Below are positions 6,315 to 14,153 of a stretch of DNA of 41,404 nucleotides, piece after piece. Origin of the DNA: Phytoamicus setariae (GTDB lineage Bacteria; Pseudomonadota; Alphaproteobacteria; Rhizobiales; Rhizobiaceae); contig NZ_JAEQNC010000024.1 of assembly GCF_016722925.1 (NCBI RefSeq), positions 1-41,404 of the forward strand. Reading direction: 5' to 3'. The translations under genes and the position numbers were made by a program. The notes below the pieces were generated by a model that saw nothing but the letters and a program-made list of their open reading frames with translations, was not told the origin of the DNA and searched no databases. Positions within the stretch are counted from its first letter, which is position 1. Every line of letters starts with the position of its first letter.

Positions 6315-6512
6315 TCACTGCGGTTGTGCCGTGGCAATCCGAAACCTCGAATGCTTTCCCATAAACCGCGTTGTCAAGGAGGAAGCCATCCACACGGTAT
6401 CGTCGAGCTGCCGCAAGCCCTGCCATGCGATGACCAATTTCCGGCAGGCATCTTCGTTTTCGATGGTTCGGTCGAACCCCGCCCCCTGGATGGCAATCCC
6501 CGGCGGCGGCCA
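6315..6512 (-). pseudogene. possible DUF982-like remnant without a usable start
   Basis: The minus-strand frame ending in TGA at 6315 reads WPPPGIAIQGAGFDRTIENE, then DACRKLVIAWQGL. This has the spacing of the small rhizobial DUF982 family (W..P..I......R.I....A...L...W). There is no ATG, GTG or TTG upstream in this frame; the nearby ATG at 6513 is in another frame, so a frameshift is likely. The C-terminal half matches the family poorly. The frame follows in phase after the stop of the YfbU gene. The call is weak and based on pattern memory. Confidence 0.3.
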
Positions 6513-6536
6513 TGTCCCCCCGCCCCGCAGGACCGG

Positions 6537-7019
6537 TTATGAAGCGTGAATGATCGCCTCGGCTTCGGCTTCGCTCAATTCATATTTGTTCGCAGCTTTC
6601 CGCCAAATCCTCAGCATGCGCCGATAGCCTGGCAACGTACTTATGCTATGCGAATTCCTGTTGGGAGCAGATTCCGGGTAGAGCCTGCATTGATCAATAA
6701 GGTATTTGGCGAACGCAAAATGCGGATCGTTGTTGGCATCGAAGCCCTCGAATTTGGATGCCTTTTCATTGGACGGCGTCCATCCATTTTGCTTTGCGCT
6801 TCCCAGCGCACGGAACATTTCCAGGACATCGTAGACCTCCTTCTGCATTTCTTCAGACGCCTCCTCATCGTTGAACATGTGGTATAATTCGGAATAGCGG
6901 GACGTGTCCCCGGAGGCCAGAATCTCTTGCTGAGCCTGCAGATCGGCTACTTTGCCCGGATTGTGCTCCTTCAGAATTTCCAACTGGTTCCACAAAATCA
7001 GGCGTGTCGGGCGGTCCAT
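6537..7019 (-). CDS. YfbU family protein
   Basis: This encodes 160 residues from ATG 7019 (MDRPTRLILWNQLEIL), which has AGGAG seven bases upstream; a start nine codons earlier would overlap that site. The pattern RLILWNQLEIL..., a SRYSELYHMF block, EVYDVLEMFRAL, FEGFDANNDPHFAFAKYLI and a C-terminal YRRMLRIWRKA matches the YfbU family (PF03887). These are small helical cytoplasmic proteins; E. coli YfbU has been linked to cell death after mazF induction, but the biochemical role is unknown. The gene stands alone between the COG4315-like gene and the porin. Confidence 0.85.
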   Translation of the reverse strand: MDRPTRLILWNQLEILKEHNPGKVADLQAQQEILASGDTSRYSELYHMFNDEEASEEMQKEVYDVLEMFRALGSAKQNGWTPSNEKASKFEGFDANNDPHFAFAKYLIDQCRLYPESAPNRNSHSISTLPGYRRMLRIWRKAANKYELSEAEAEAIIHAS

Positions 7020-7090
7020 CGCTTCGCTCCTTCCAGGCTTGTTCAATTGTGTTTGGGCATGATGAGAATCTGCTGGGGGTTACCAAGGAC

Positions 7091-7125
7091 AAAACCCTAA
7101 AACCCCGCTGCCAAAGGCTGCGAGG
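7091..7125 (-). terminator. probable terminator of the outer-membrane protein gene
   Basis: On the minus strand CCTCGCAGCC (7125-7116) can pair with GGCAGCGGGG (7112-7103) with one G-U pair and one mismatch, around a three-base loop. TTTTAGGGTTTT follows. It lies 33 bases after the porin stop codon. Confidence 0.55.
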
Positions 7126-7157
7126 TTACTCGGTGTAAGGATTATACTCAGGACTGT

Positions 7158-7793
7158 TCAGAATTTGTAGGCGACGCCGATCGTGGCCTGGTGCTGGTCC
7201 AGCTCGACATCGACGCCGCGGACCGTCTTGTTGTCGTAATCGCTAAACCGATACTCCCCACGGACGAAGATGTTCTGGGTAACAGCCCAATCGATGCCGG
7301 CGCCGGCCGTCCAGCCGTTGAACGTGCGGTCCTCGTCGCCGAACGGAGTGTCGATGACGCCCCTGGTCGCCGCCCAGCCGCCCGTGGCGTAGATAAGCGT
7401 TTGATCGAACGCATAGCCGACACGTCCCCGCAGGGAGCCGGCCCAATCGGTGCCGATGTCACCATGGGTTCCGAAGGCGTGATACCTGTTGTCGTTCCAG
7501 TTGTAACTCACATCACCTTCGACGCCGATTACGAAGTTATCGAACGTGAAATTGTAGCCGCCGAACGTCCCCATGAGAAAGCCGTTGAAGTTTTCCGATG
7601 CGCTCGCTCCGGGGATGCTGAAATCACCGTTAAGCCAGCCGCCGCCCTTATGGATACCAATATAGGCACCGGTCCAGTCATACGCAGTCGCTTCCTCGAC
7701 GATAGGCGATGGTGTTGGCTCAGTAGCGATGTCCGCCGCAACTGCAGGCGACGCAACAAACACAGCAAGCACGGCTAAGGAAAATCTGTTCAA
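7158..7793 (-). CDS. outer-membrane beta-barrel protein (Omp25/porin-like)
   Basis: This encodes 211 residues. The signal peptide MNRFSLAVLAVFVASPAVAA is followed by a short Pro/Glu linker and YDWTGAYIGIHKGGGW, the opening strand of rhizobial/Brucella Omp25/Omp31-like eight-stranded barrels. Alternating strands follow (GGYNFTFDNFVIGVEGDVSY, GSLRGRVGYAF, FVRGEYRFSDYD). The protein ends HQATIGVAYKF with the terminal Phe needed for outer-membrane insertion. The role is structural, in outer-membrane stability or interaction with the outside. It is a single gene with its own downstream hairpin. Confidence 0.9.
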   Translation of the reverse strand: MNRFSLAVLAVFVASPAVAADIATEPTPSPIVEEATAYDWTGAYIGIHKGGGWLNGDFSIPGASASENFNGFLMGTFGGYNFTFDNFVIGVEGDVSYNWNDNRYHAFGTHGDIGTDWAGSLRGRVGYAFDQTLIYATGGWAATRGVIDTPFGDEDRTFNGWTAGAGIDWAVTQNIFVRGEYRFSDYDNKTVRGVDVELDQHQATIGVAYKF

Positions 7794-7818
7794 GTCACTC
7801 TCCTTTGTAATCTGCTTC

Positions 7819-8007
7819 TTAGGGAATTATAATATTAGAAGGGGGTAAATGAAGTATTACTGGTCGGATCACCCGATCGAGTGGGTAACGATGATGCGAC
7901 GTCGAATTGTCTTCTCCGGCGGTCGACCGGTATTGTAGCCGCTCACTAACAAACTTCAGGCGCGTGTCAGGGGCATATGTTGGCTTAGGCTTATTGTCTT
8001 TGGCCAC
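7819..8007 (-). CDS. 62-residue hypothetical protein
   Basis: GTG 8007 is preceded by GGAGG six bases upstream. The first half (MAKDNKPKPTYAPDTRLKF) is basic and Pro-rich; the C-terminal half is hydrophobic in places but has no membrane helix. No family is recognised. The repeat copy B ends just upstream of the ribosome binding site, the same position the related repeat has before the small gene at 962-1204. The ribosome binding site supports translation, but the amino-acid pattern is not typical of a conserved domain. Confidence 0.35.
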   Translation of the reverse strand: MAKDNKPKPTYAPDTRLKFVSERLQYRSTAGEDNSTSHHRYPLDRVIRPVILHLPPSNIIIP

Positions 8008-8018
8008 GCGCCGCCTCC

Positions 8019-8103
8019 ACTCACCGAACGGAAGCAGTCATCTTCCTGTCGTCAGCGCCCGGTCTCGATGGCTGACAATGTGGCATCATGCGCTTGTAGG
8101 TGC
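8019..8103 (-). repeat. copy B of the two-copy leader-like element
   Basis: Related to 1199-1282 at about 80% identity. It contains GGAAG...CTTCC and GTCAGC...GCTGAC inverted pairs, so it could fold as RNA. It is placed right before the GTG-started small gene at 7819-8007 and about 25 bases left of the promoter for the second hairpin RNA, which points the other way. Confidence 0.45.
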
Positions 8104-8126
8104 CGGAAAAAAATACGGAAAATTGT

Positions 8127-8152
8127 GGAACGTCTTGCCACTCCAGGTTGTT
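8127..8152 (+). promoter_or_regulatory. EcfG-type promoter of hairpin RNA copy 2
   Basis: GGAAC 8127-8131 and GTT 8150-8152 are separated by 18 bases (another GTT lies at N15). The structured element starts 11 bases after this GTT, exactly as in copy 1. Confidence 0.55.
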
Positions 8153-8160
8153 ATTATTCT

Positions 8161-8250
8161 GCGGGATCGATCTACGTGGATCTCGCACGGCCGTCCTCCG
8201 GTGCACCCGGATTTCTCACGGAGCAGTCAGCCGGGGGACGGTTGCAATTT
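8161..8250 (+). ncRNA. candidate stress-induced small RNA, copy 2
   Basis: Homologous to 5474-5560. The 5' hairpin is GCGGGATC with GATCTCGC. The main hairpin pairs CCGTCCTCCGG (8191-8201) with CCGGGGGACGG (8231-8241) and can be lengthened by two G-U pairs and one C-G pair. The apical region keeps CCGGATTTCTCACGGAGCAGTCAG. Downstream sequence is T-rich (GGTTGCAATTTAGC) but lacks a clean poly-T tract. It lies in a gene-free stretch between the porin region and the kinase gene. Confidence 0.55.
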
Positions 8251-8832
8251 AGCTGGGAACTATCCCGCTCAAAAGATGTTAAAGTAATGCGAAGATGCAG
8301 GTTTCCCCCGCGTGCCCATGGCGAAAGCTGCATTCAGCCAACTCGGCCGTCCCAGCAGAACAAGTTTGTGAATCGCCATCGCTGTGCCCCGTGATCGCAA
8401 TAGCCGGAAATATGTTGTTGCGGACTTGACAGCCTCGGCACATCAACGGTCAGATGCACAACCCGGAGCGCGGTCACGTTCGCGCGATTTGGCATAGTTG
8501 TCCATCGATTTCTCCTTTGCGGATGAGGCGGCAATTCAGACAGGTTGGGAGCTCGCCTGCCATTTCGTTGGCCACGGGGAGAAACCGGAAAAATCCACGT
8601 GTTCTCCATCCCTGTCACGTCCGGTTGACATGATCGCCAGCCTCCAAAGGCAAATGCTTGAGCCGGAGCATGGTTCCGAAATCGGGTAGCAGGCTTCTGC
8701 TTGCCCGCGACCCGCGAGTGCGATGAAGCTAACGACGATCAACGAGGCTTGACCCGATGCCCGAGTAGGTTAACGGTTGTGATGTCGAGACGGAAAAACC
8801 CGCCAAAACGCTGGTTTTGGCCGCATTTGGCA
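8251..8832. other. intergenic region, mostly without recognisable content
   Basis: Several frames exist on both strands without ribosome binding sites or protein-like patterns. The only translation signal seen is AAAGGAG before the 20-codon frame at 8443-8505 (minus strand). The region probably includes decayed genes. Confidence 0.4.
8443..8505 (-). CDS. 20-residue reading frame with a strong ribosome binding site, possibly a gene stub
   Basis: ATG 8505 is preceded by AAAGGAG with a six-base spacer and reads MDNYAKSRERDRAPGCASDR before a TGA. The good site with a very short, highly charged product suggests either a leader peptide or the start of a gene truncated by deletion. Nothing downstream continues it. 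Confidence 0.25.
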   Translation of the reverse strand: MDNYAKSRERDRAPGCASDR

Positions 8833-10500
8833 TTAACCCGTCTTCGAGAAAAGCTTCTCAATTTCTGTCGCGAGTTGCGATTGGCTATAAGGCTTTCCTA
8901 TTCGCGGAAGGTCGATTCCTGATCCTGAGGGTAGTTCGGCATACCCTGAGGCTACGAGGATAGGCAGTTTGGGGTGGAGCTTCCTCGCCGCACGTCCGAG
9001 TTCAGCCCCATTCATGCCGGGCATCGAATAATCGGTAATCATCAGATCGAACTCATGTCCTGTCTCAAGGAGGGCTAGTGCAGCGGCGCCTGAATTGGCT
9101 TCCGTCACTACATGACCGAGGTCTTCGAGCATGTCGACGGAACTCATGGCGATCAAAGCGTCATCGTCCACCATAAGAACCCGCAGCTGCGCCGTACTAC
9201 CGAGCATTTTCGGTGGAGCTTGGCCCTTGACCTCCTCAACAACCCGGGCCGTGGCTGGTAACCACAACTCCGCCGTGGTTCCTATTCCATAAGCACTAGA
9301 GAGCTTCAACGTGCCGTGAAGCTGGACAGCGAGGCCATGAGTCATGGAAAGGCCGAGGCCCGTGCCTTTTCCCAACTCCTTGGTCGAGAAAAAGGGTTCG
9401 ATCGCTTTTTCCAAAGTTTCCTTGTTCATTCCATGTCCGGTGTCTGAGACTCCGAGCACGAGGTATTTGCCGCGCTCCAGCTCTTTGGATGAATTGTTGA
9501 GAGTTTCCTCCCGCACGAATATCGAGAGAGTGCCACCTTCAGGCATCGCGTCACGTGCGTTAATCGCCAGGTTGAGAAGCGCGAGTTCCACCTGATTGGA
9601 GTCCGCCATCGCCATCGAGAGGCCAGCGGTCAGTCGTTTTTCAATCCGGATATTTGGATCAATTGACCTCGCGAGGAGCTCGTCCATGCCGTTGACCAAC
9701 CCCGGCAAGTCGACGGGCTTTACAGTCAGGTCTTGTCGCCGCCCAAAGGCTAAAAGGCGCTGGGTGAGTGCTGCGCCGCGCCTTGCGCCGCTTATTGCCC
9801 CGTCGAGAAGTCGACTTGCTTTAGGATTATCGACAAAGTGTTTGGCGAGGAGTTCGAGATTTCCCAGAACCGCCATGAGTAGGTTGTTGAAATCATGAGC
9901 GATACTGCCAGTGAGCTGGCCTATCGCCTCAAGTTTTTGGACCTGGCGCAGCTGATCCTCGGCTCGCTCGCGCTGGGCAATTTGGTCGACAAGAAAGCTG
10001 TGGGCCTTCTCCAGCTCGTTGGTACGTTGGAGGACACGTTCTTCCAGGGTCGCATTGAGACGACTGATCTCATCAAGGCTGGCGCGCGCCTCAAATTGTC
10101 TGTGTCGACCCTTCAGCGCGGATCGGGCGACGCTGATGAAGGTCGTTGCGTGAAACGGTCTCTCGACGAACGTGACATTTCCGAGAGTTTCGGACAGCCG
10201 CGCCGCCACCGGATTTTGTTCGGGGGGCCCACCTCTCTGGGTAAAAACAATAAACGGGAGATCGGACCACGTAGGTTGTTTCAGAAGCCACGCCGATAAC
10301 GCGTGCAGATCGCCCGTGCGCGCGGATTCCTCGGTCAACACGACGAAGGCGGTGGTATCATTGATGGACGAGACGACGGATGCCAAATCAGATTTTGAAA
10401 ATGACGCAACGCCGCTCTCTCGAAGAAGCGAGATCGCGATCTCGGCGTCCCGGCCTTCAGGCGCACATATAAGTGCGATTGGATGAGCGGTATTAGGAAT
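8833..10500 (-). CDS. hybrid sensor histidine kinase, probably started at an ATT codon
   Basis: This encodes 555 residues if counted from ATT 10500. The order is: an N-terminal pseudo-receiver-like region (IALICAPEGRDAEIAISLL, then VVLTEESARTGDL), a coiled coil (about 140-190), HisKA with His202 in GSIAHDFNN, a HATPase domain (NLAINARDAMPEGG, DTGHGM, KGTGLGLS), and a C-terminal receiver (LRVLMVDDDALIAM, LMITDYSMPGMNG with the phospho-acceptor Asp, and GKP with the switch Lys). No ATG, GTG or TTG exists in frame before TTG 10386, yet the 38 codons upstream clearly encode the domain. GGAGGG lies eight bases before ATT 10500, which overlaps the kaiC stop. No DNA-binding output domain is present. 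It is probably a partner of the KaiC-like ATPase. Confidence 0.85.
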   Translation of the reverse strand: MPNTAHPIALICAPEGRDAEIAISLLRESGVASFSKSDLASVVSSINDTTAFVVLTEESARTGDLHALSAWLLKQPTWSDLPFIVFTQRGGPPEQNPVAARLSETLGNVTFVERPFHATTFISVARSALKGRHRQFEARASLDEISRLNATLEERVLQRTNELEKAHSFLVDQIAQRERAEDQLRQVQKLEAIGQLTGSIAHDFNNLLMAVLGNLELLAKHFVDNPKASRLLDGAISGARRGAALTQRLLAFGRRQDLTVKPVDLPGLVNGMDELLARSIDPNIRIEKRLTAGLSMAMADSNQVELALLNLAINARDAMPEGGTLSIFVREETLNNSSKELERGKYLVLGVSDTGHGMNKETLEKAIEPFFSTKELGKGTGLGLSMTHGLAVQLHGTLKLSSAYGIGTTAELWLPATARVVEEVKGQAPPKMLGSTAQLRVLMVDDDALIAMSSVDMLEDLGHVVTEANSGAAALALLETGHEFDLMITDYSMPGMNGAELGRAARKLHPKLPILVASGYAELPSGSGIDLPRIGKPYSQSQLATEIEKLFSKTG

Positions 10501-11989
10501 TTTCTACGCCCTCCGTCGCCACCAGAGAGCCGCCGACCAGATTGGGCACACCGCGAAGAACGCCTTGGAAATCTGACAACGGTTTTCCTAACTCAAGGCC
10601 TCTATTAGAAATCTGGAATTCTCGGATTGTGTGCTCGTGGTTCCCAGTACGCTTCTTGATTACCGACACGGCGCGTCGGACCTTTCCAGGCGCCTCAAAG
10701 TACCGCAGCAGGATGACAGTGTCTGCAAGATAGGTCACGTCCACAGGAGATTTCATCTCGCCCACCAATCCATGCTGAGCGACCGTAAGAAATGTATTCG
10801 CACCTTGACGATTGAGGTACTGAAGTAGCTCGTGCATGTGAAGAATCAGCGACTGCTCGTCGGGCATCGATACCTGGTATCCGTTAATGCTATCGATGAT
10901 GACGGTTTTTGCGCCCGCACTGTCCACCCGCGAACGAACTCTGTGCGCAAATTCCCCGGGCGACAGTTCCGCAGCATCGAGCTGCTCGATGTGGAGGCTG
11001 CCCCTGTCTTTCATCGCTTCGAGGTCGATGCCCATCTGCTTCATGCGAGCGAAAAGCAATCCCAACTCTTCGTCGAAAATGAACGCCGCCACTTTTTCTC
11101 CGCGGCTGATGGCGGCTGCCAAGTACTGCATAACCCACGTGCTCTTTCCCGTTCCCGCAGGACCCAGAACCAGGGTGCTAGAGCCACGCTCGATGCCACC
11201 CCCTAGCAGCTCATCAATTTCCGGAATTCCGCTCTCGACACGATCGCGGTCAAATGAGGTCTTGTGTTCGCCTGCAATAAGACGGGGGAACACAACGACA
11301 CCACCAGTTCGTATTGTGAAATCATGATAGCCGCCGCGAAAGGCTTGGCCCCGGTATTTGAGGATACGCAACCTCCGGCGCTCCGAGCCGTAGGTTGGTG
11401 CAAGCTCCTCGAGATGGATAACCCCGTGCACCACACTGTGAACCGTCTTGTCGTTCAGTTCCGTTGTCATGTCATCCAAAAGTAGGACCGTGGCCGACTG
11501 GCGTGCGAAATAATGCTTGAGGGCGAGAATCTGCCTGCGGTAGCGCAGAGAGCTTTGCGCAAGCAGCCGTATTTCGGACAGGCTGTCGAGAACGATGCGT
11601 GTCGGCTTGACGCGCTCAACTGCGTCAAAAATCAGCTTCGTTGTTTCACCAAGCTCGAGATCGGAGGAATAGAGAAGGCTCTGCTGTTGACTCGCGTCTA
11701 GCAGGCTTTCCGGAGGCACGAGTTCGAATACTTCGATATTATTATCGAGCTGCATGCCGTGCGAAGCTGCACCCTCTCTTAATTCCTCCTCCGTCTCCGA
11801 AAGGGTCACGAAGAGGCATTTTTCTCCAAGTTTGGCACCCTCAATCAGGAACTGCAGTGCAATCGTCGTTTTCCCCGAGCCGGGGCTGCCTTCCAACAAG
11901 AAGAACCGGCTGCGCGCCAACCCGCCAACCAGAATCTCATCAAGACCAGCCACGCCCGTCTTAGCCTTGTCTCTAAGCCTTTCTTGCAT
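10493..11989 (-). CDS. KaiC-like double RecA-domain ATPase
   Basis: This encodes 498 residues from ATG 11989, with GAGGAG seven bases upstream; the ATG 15 bases earlier would include that site. The two KaiC domains have Walker A motifs GSPGSGKTT (34-42) and GPAGTGKST (276-284), followed by TLSETEEELR and FIFDEELGLLFAR with the catalytic acidic pairs, and Walker B strands RIVLDSLSE and TVIIDSING. At the place of the cyanobacterial CII phosphosites (Ser-Thr) this protein has Thr-Tyr (VTYLADTVILL), usual for non-cyanobacterial KaiC proteins. Known KaiC proteins are ATP-dependent hexameric timers or signalling switches; here a stress or light signalling role with the coupled kinase is inferred. 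No kaiB is seen nearby. Confidence 0.9.
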   Translation of the reverse strand: MQERLRDKAKTGVAGLDEILVGGLARSRFFLLEGSPGSGKTTIALQFLIEGAKLGEKCLFVTLSETEEELREGAASHGMQLDNNIEVFELVPPESLLDASQQQSLLYSSDLELGETTKLIFDAVERVKPTRIVLDSLSEIRLLAQSSLRYRRQILALKHYFARQSATVLLLDDMTTELNDKTVHSVVHGVIHLEELAPTYGSERRRLRILKYRGQAFRGGYHDFTIRTGGVVVFPRLIAGEHKTSFDRDRVESGIPEIDELLGGGIERGSSTLVLGPAGTGKSTWVMQYLAAAISRGEKVAAFIFDEELGLLFARMKQMGIDLEAMKDRGSLHIEQLDAAELSPGEFAHRVRSRVDSAGAKTVIIDSINGYQVSMPDEQSLILHMHELLQYLNRQGANTFLTVAQHGLVGEMKSPVDVTYLADTVILLRYFEAPGKVRRAVSVIKKRTGNHEHTIREFQISNRGLELGKPLSDFQGVLRGVPNLVGGSLVATEGVENS

Positions 11990-12319
11990 CCAGCAACTCC
12001 TCATACCCAGACGCTTACATGCAGTGCTAGAGCGCAGTGGTGACGGTGCGGGAATAGGTGATTTCGGTTCGTCTGCGCCATTAAACGCGTAGGAGCGAAT
12101 AAAGTTCAGATCATAGAGAGGAAATCTAACGGCATCGCGAGAGACTGTTGTAGTGCACTCAGGCGCCCGGCGCGCCTGCTTCTGGCGCGAAGCGAATCAC
12201 GAGCGAAAACCTCGACAATTCGGTTTTGGGCCAAGACGTGGTCGGCGGGTTACCACGAGCGGAACCAGTCGCGCGCGGCCACGTTGACTCTCCAGAGTGG
12301 ATAGTTGGAGTATTGAGTG

Positions 12320-12502
12320 ATGGGTATTCTTCAGCGCTGGGAGGTCTTGAGCAAGGCACGAACTCCGGTTGTCCTGCGCATCCGCCGTCGTATGAAGGAG
12401 TCGCTTAGCAGGTCGGCTGCAGTTGAACGCGCAGAGCGAAGGATGGATCGCTCAATGAAAAAGCTTCGCGTCAAACTGCTTGTGGAACGCTTCCAGCATT
12501 GA
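12320..12502 (+). CDS. 60-residue basic hypothetical protein, doubtful
   Basis: ATG 12320 has GGAG nine bases upstream. The product is rich in Arg/Lys and Leu (MGILQRWEVLSKARTPVVLR, then KKLRVKLLVERFQH) and might be helical. No family or conservation can be judged. It is kept only because the region otherwise holds no gene and the start context is acceptable. Confidence 0.25.
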   Translation: MGILQRWEVLSKARTPVVLRIRRRMKESLSRSAAVERAERRMDRSMKKLRVKLLVERFQH

Positions 12503-12614
12503 AGCATGGCGCATTTCATAGGTTACGGATGGCCCGGTTTGTACGCCGTCGGAGCTGTTCAAGATTCGTGAATACTGCATATAGGCGGTCTTCTAGCGAG
12601 GTGATAAAATGAGG

Positions 12615-12646
12615 TAGCAGCAAGTAAGCTTGTTAACTTGCTGCTA
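12615..12646. repeat. perfect 11-base inverted repeat
   Basis: TAGCAGCAAGT (12615-12625) and ACTTGCTGCTA (12636-12646) are separated by ten bases. A second small hairpin (CGAGCA-AAA-TGCTCG) follows directly. No T-run is seen. It could be a relic terminator, a regulator site or a recombination scar. Confidence 0.4.
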
Positions 12647-12837
12647 GTGTCGAGCAAAATGCTCGGCAGCACATACCCCACCAATTGGCGCTGCATACCT
12701 TGCGGCGCCCTTTCACAGGCTGAGTATTTATCATTACGGCCGGGAGAAGGTGCGAAGGATGGGCGCATGGTCGGTCAAATTGCATGCACCGCGACCTGAC
12801 GCCTCGCACGCGCGCTTTCAAAACATTTGTTGCGAAA

Positions 12838-13080
12838 CTATTTTCGTTTGGTAGGACCCGCAGAGGATCCTTGAGCCTGTTTCTGTTCCAAATGTTCACA
12901 AACGGCCCGAGATGCCGACAGTCCATGCCTGATCGTCGAAGCTGACGGCTGAGGACGCCGGATAGTGCTGCGTGTCGTCAGGTAGCCAACTGCTCGCCGC
13001 TTGAGCGCGAAAGACCGCAACACCCAGCACGGTAGCCCTGGCATCAGTGCGACGGCAAGGCTCTTGCGGTTCAATGTCAT
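12838..13080 (-). CDS. 80-residue hypothetical protein overlapping the end of the SRAP gene, doubtful
   Basis: Its ATG (13080) overlaps the TGA stop of the SRAP gene as ATGA, an arrangement typical of translational coupling. The product is basic and Ser/Arg-rich with no recognisable domain, and has no own ribosome binding site. The overlap may be accidental. Confidence 0.25.
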   Translation of the reverse strand: MTLNRKSLAVALMPGLPCWVLRSFALKRRAVGYLTTRSTIRRPQPSASTIRHGLSASRAVCEHLEQKQAQGSSAGPTKRK

Positions 13081-13748
13081 GCCGCAGCCGTCACGCCCGG
13101 ATCGCCGGCGAAACGCGAGGAGTTGACGTCACGCGAGACGCGGTGAAATTCTAGCTGGTGATCGATGTTGTGTCGCAGCAGCAGGGTCTTTAGCTCACCG
13201 TCTTCGGTATCGGGTGACAGCCAGGCGTCATAGACTTCCGGATTGAGGATGACCGGCATTCGACCGTGCAACATAGTCATAGGCTCGATCGCCTGCGCGG
13301 TGATTATGGTGCAACTGGTGATGTCGAGCGCGTCGTTATAGGCCCACAGGCCGGCAAAGGAAAAGGGCTTCGTCTCGGGTAAATGGATGAACCACGGATC
13401 TTTCGCCTTGTCCTCCGCTTCCGTCCATTCATAGAACCCGTCTGCCGGTATCAGGCAGCGCTTGCCGGCGAAGCTATGCTTGAAAGTACCCGAGATGTTG
13501 ACTGTCTCGATGCGCGCGTTGAACGTGGCGTAAGGTGGGACCTTATCCTTCACGTAGAAGGGCACCAGCCCCCAACGACCATCGTCGACAACCTGATTGC
13601 CTTCCTTGTCGAGTCTGACGAACGGTACCGTTTGCGTCGGCGCGATATTGTAACGGGGAGGAGTGTTGCGACCGATATAGGGATCGGTCAGGCGATAGAG
13701 TTTGACTAGCTCGGACCAGGGTAAGAATTGGGTGAACCGGCCGCACAT
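13077..13748 (-). CDS. yedK: SRAP / YedK-family abasic-site processing protein
   Basis: This encodes 223 residues from ATG 13748 (AGGAGG five bases upstream), which places the essential Cys at position 2 after Met removal (MCGRFTQF). SRAP proteins use this Cys to form a thiazolidine crosslink with abasic sites in single-stranded DNA, shielding them during replication. The other signature blocks are present: RYNIAPTQTVP, the DDGRWGLVPFY segment, FNARIET, RCLIPADGFYEW and HGRMPVIL with the active His. Length is usual. A degenerate SRAP fragment lies 450 bases upstream (14198-14366). It sits next to stress genes, in line with a DNA-damage role, although no LexA box is recognised upstream. Confidence 0.93.
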   Translation of the reverse strand: MCGRFTQFLPWSELVKLYRLTDPYIGRNTPPRYNIAPTQTVPFVRLDKEGNQVVDDGRWGLVPFYVKDKVPPYATFNARIETVNISGTFKHSFAGKRCLIPADGFYEWTEAEDKAKDPWFIHLPETKPFSFAGLWAYNDALDITSCTIITAQAIEPMTMLHGRMPVILNPEVYDAWLSPDTEDGELKTLLLRHNIDHQLEFHRVSRDVNSSRFAGDPGVTAAA

Positions 13749-13791
13749 GGAGACCTCCTCATGGGTCGCGCAAATCAGCGCCAACAGCCAA

Positions 13792-13813
13792 AGCCTGGCA
13801 CAAAGGCCAGGCT
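13792..13813 (-). terminator. hairpin after the PRC-barrel gene
   Basis: AGCCTGGC (13792-13799) pairs perfectly with GCCAGGCT (13806-13813) around ACAAAG, 18 bases beyond the PRC-barrel stop codon on the minus strand. Only a short T-rich stretch (TTGGCTGTT) follows, so the terminator is probably weak. Confidence 0.5.
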
Positions 13814-13830
13814 AGGTTGGAGGTTTCAAC

Positions 13831-14121
13831 TCAGTCGAGATGCTCGGGCATTTCGTCGAGCTGATCCTTGGTCCACGTCGTGACCGCGTGGACATCTCCG
13901 TCCTCATCGCGCATGAAGTCGAGATCCGCGAGCGGGACGGCGACTGGTTTCGACCCGATTCCTAGGAAACCGCCAACGTCGATGATCGCGGCCCCGCTTT
14001 CGCTGTGGATATGATCAACGGTACCAATCGTATCGTCATCGGGTCCGTATACGGTCGCGCCTTCTAGGACTCCCGACGTGAGTTCGGTGGAAGCGAGACG
14101 TTCGTGATTTGAGTGGTCCAT
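13831..14121 (-). CDS. PRC-barrel domain protein
   Basis: This encodes 96 residues. After a polar N-terminus (MDHSNHERLASTELTSGVLE) comes the PRC-barrel: GATVYGPDDDTIGTVDHIHS, AAIIDVGGFLGIGSKPVAVPLADLDF and VHAVTTWTKDQLDEMPEH. The GGFLGIGSKPVAVP block is the hallmark of the stress-linked rhizobial PRC-barrel group. These small beta-barrel proteins are thought to act as docking or RNA/photosystem-associated modules; the role here is unknown. The EcfG-type promoter 33-57 bases upstream indicates general stress control. Confidence 0.85.
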   Translation of the reverse strand: MDHSNHERLASTELTSGVLEGATVYGPDDDTIGTVDHIHSESGAAIIDVGGFLGIGSKPVAVPLADLDFMRDEDGDVHAVTTWTKDQLDEMPEHLD

Positions 14122-14153
14122 TTTCGGTTCTCCTTGTTCGTACCGACTAATGA

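Larger units (their letters stand above)
11990..13076. other. gene-poor region with an inverted repeat
   Basis: About 1.1 kb in which only weak small frames are found. The KaiC/kinase operon must start from its first 100-200 bases, but no GGAAC-type or other clear promoter is visible. At 12615-12646 lies a perfect 11-base inverted repeat. The remaining sequence shows no recognisable protein, RNA or mobile-element signal. Confidence 0.5.

Noticed and set aside
10493-11989. Cyanobacterial-type circadian clock
   Set aside because: KaiC-like proteins are widespread without clock function; no kaiA or kaiB is present and the phosphosite pair differs.
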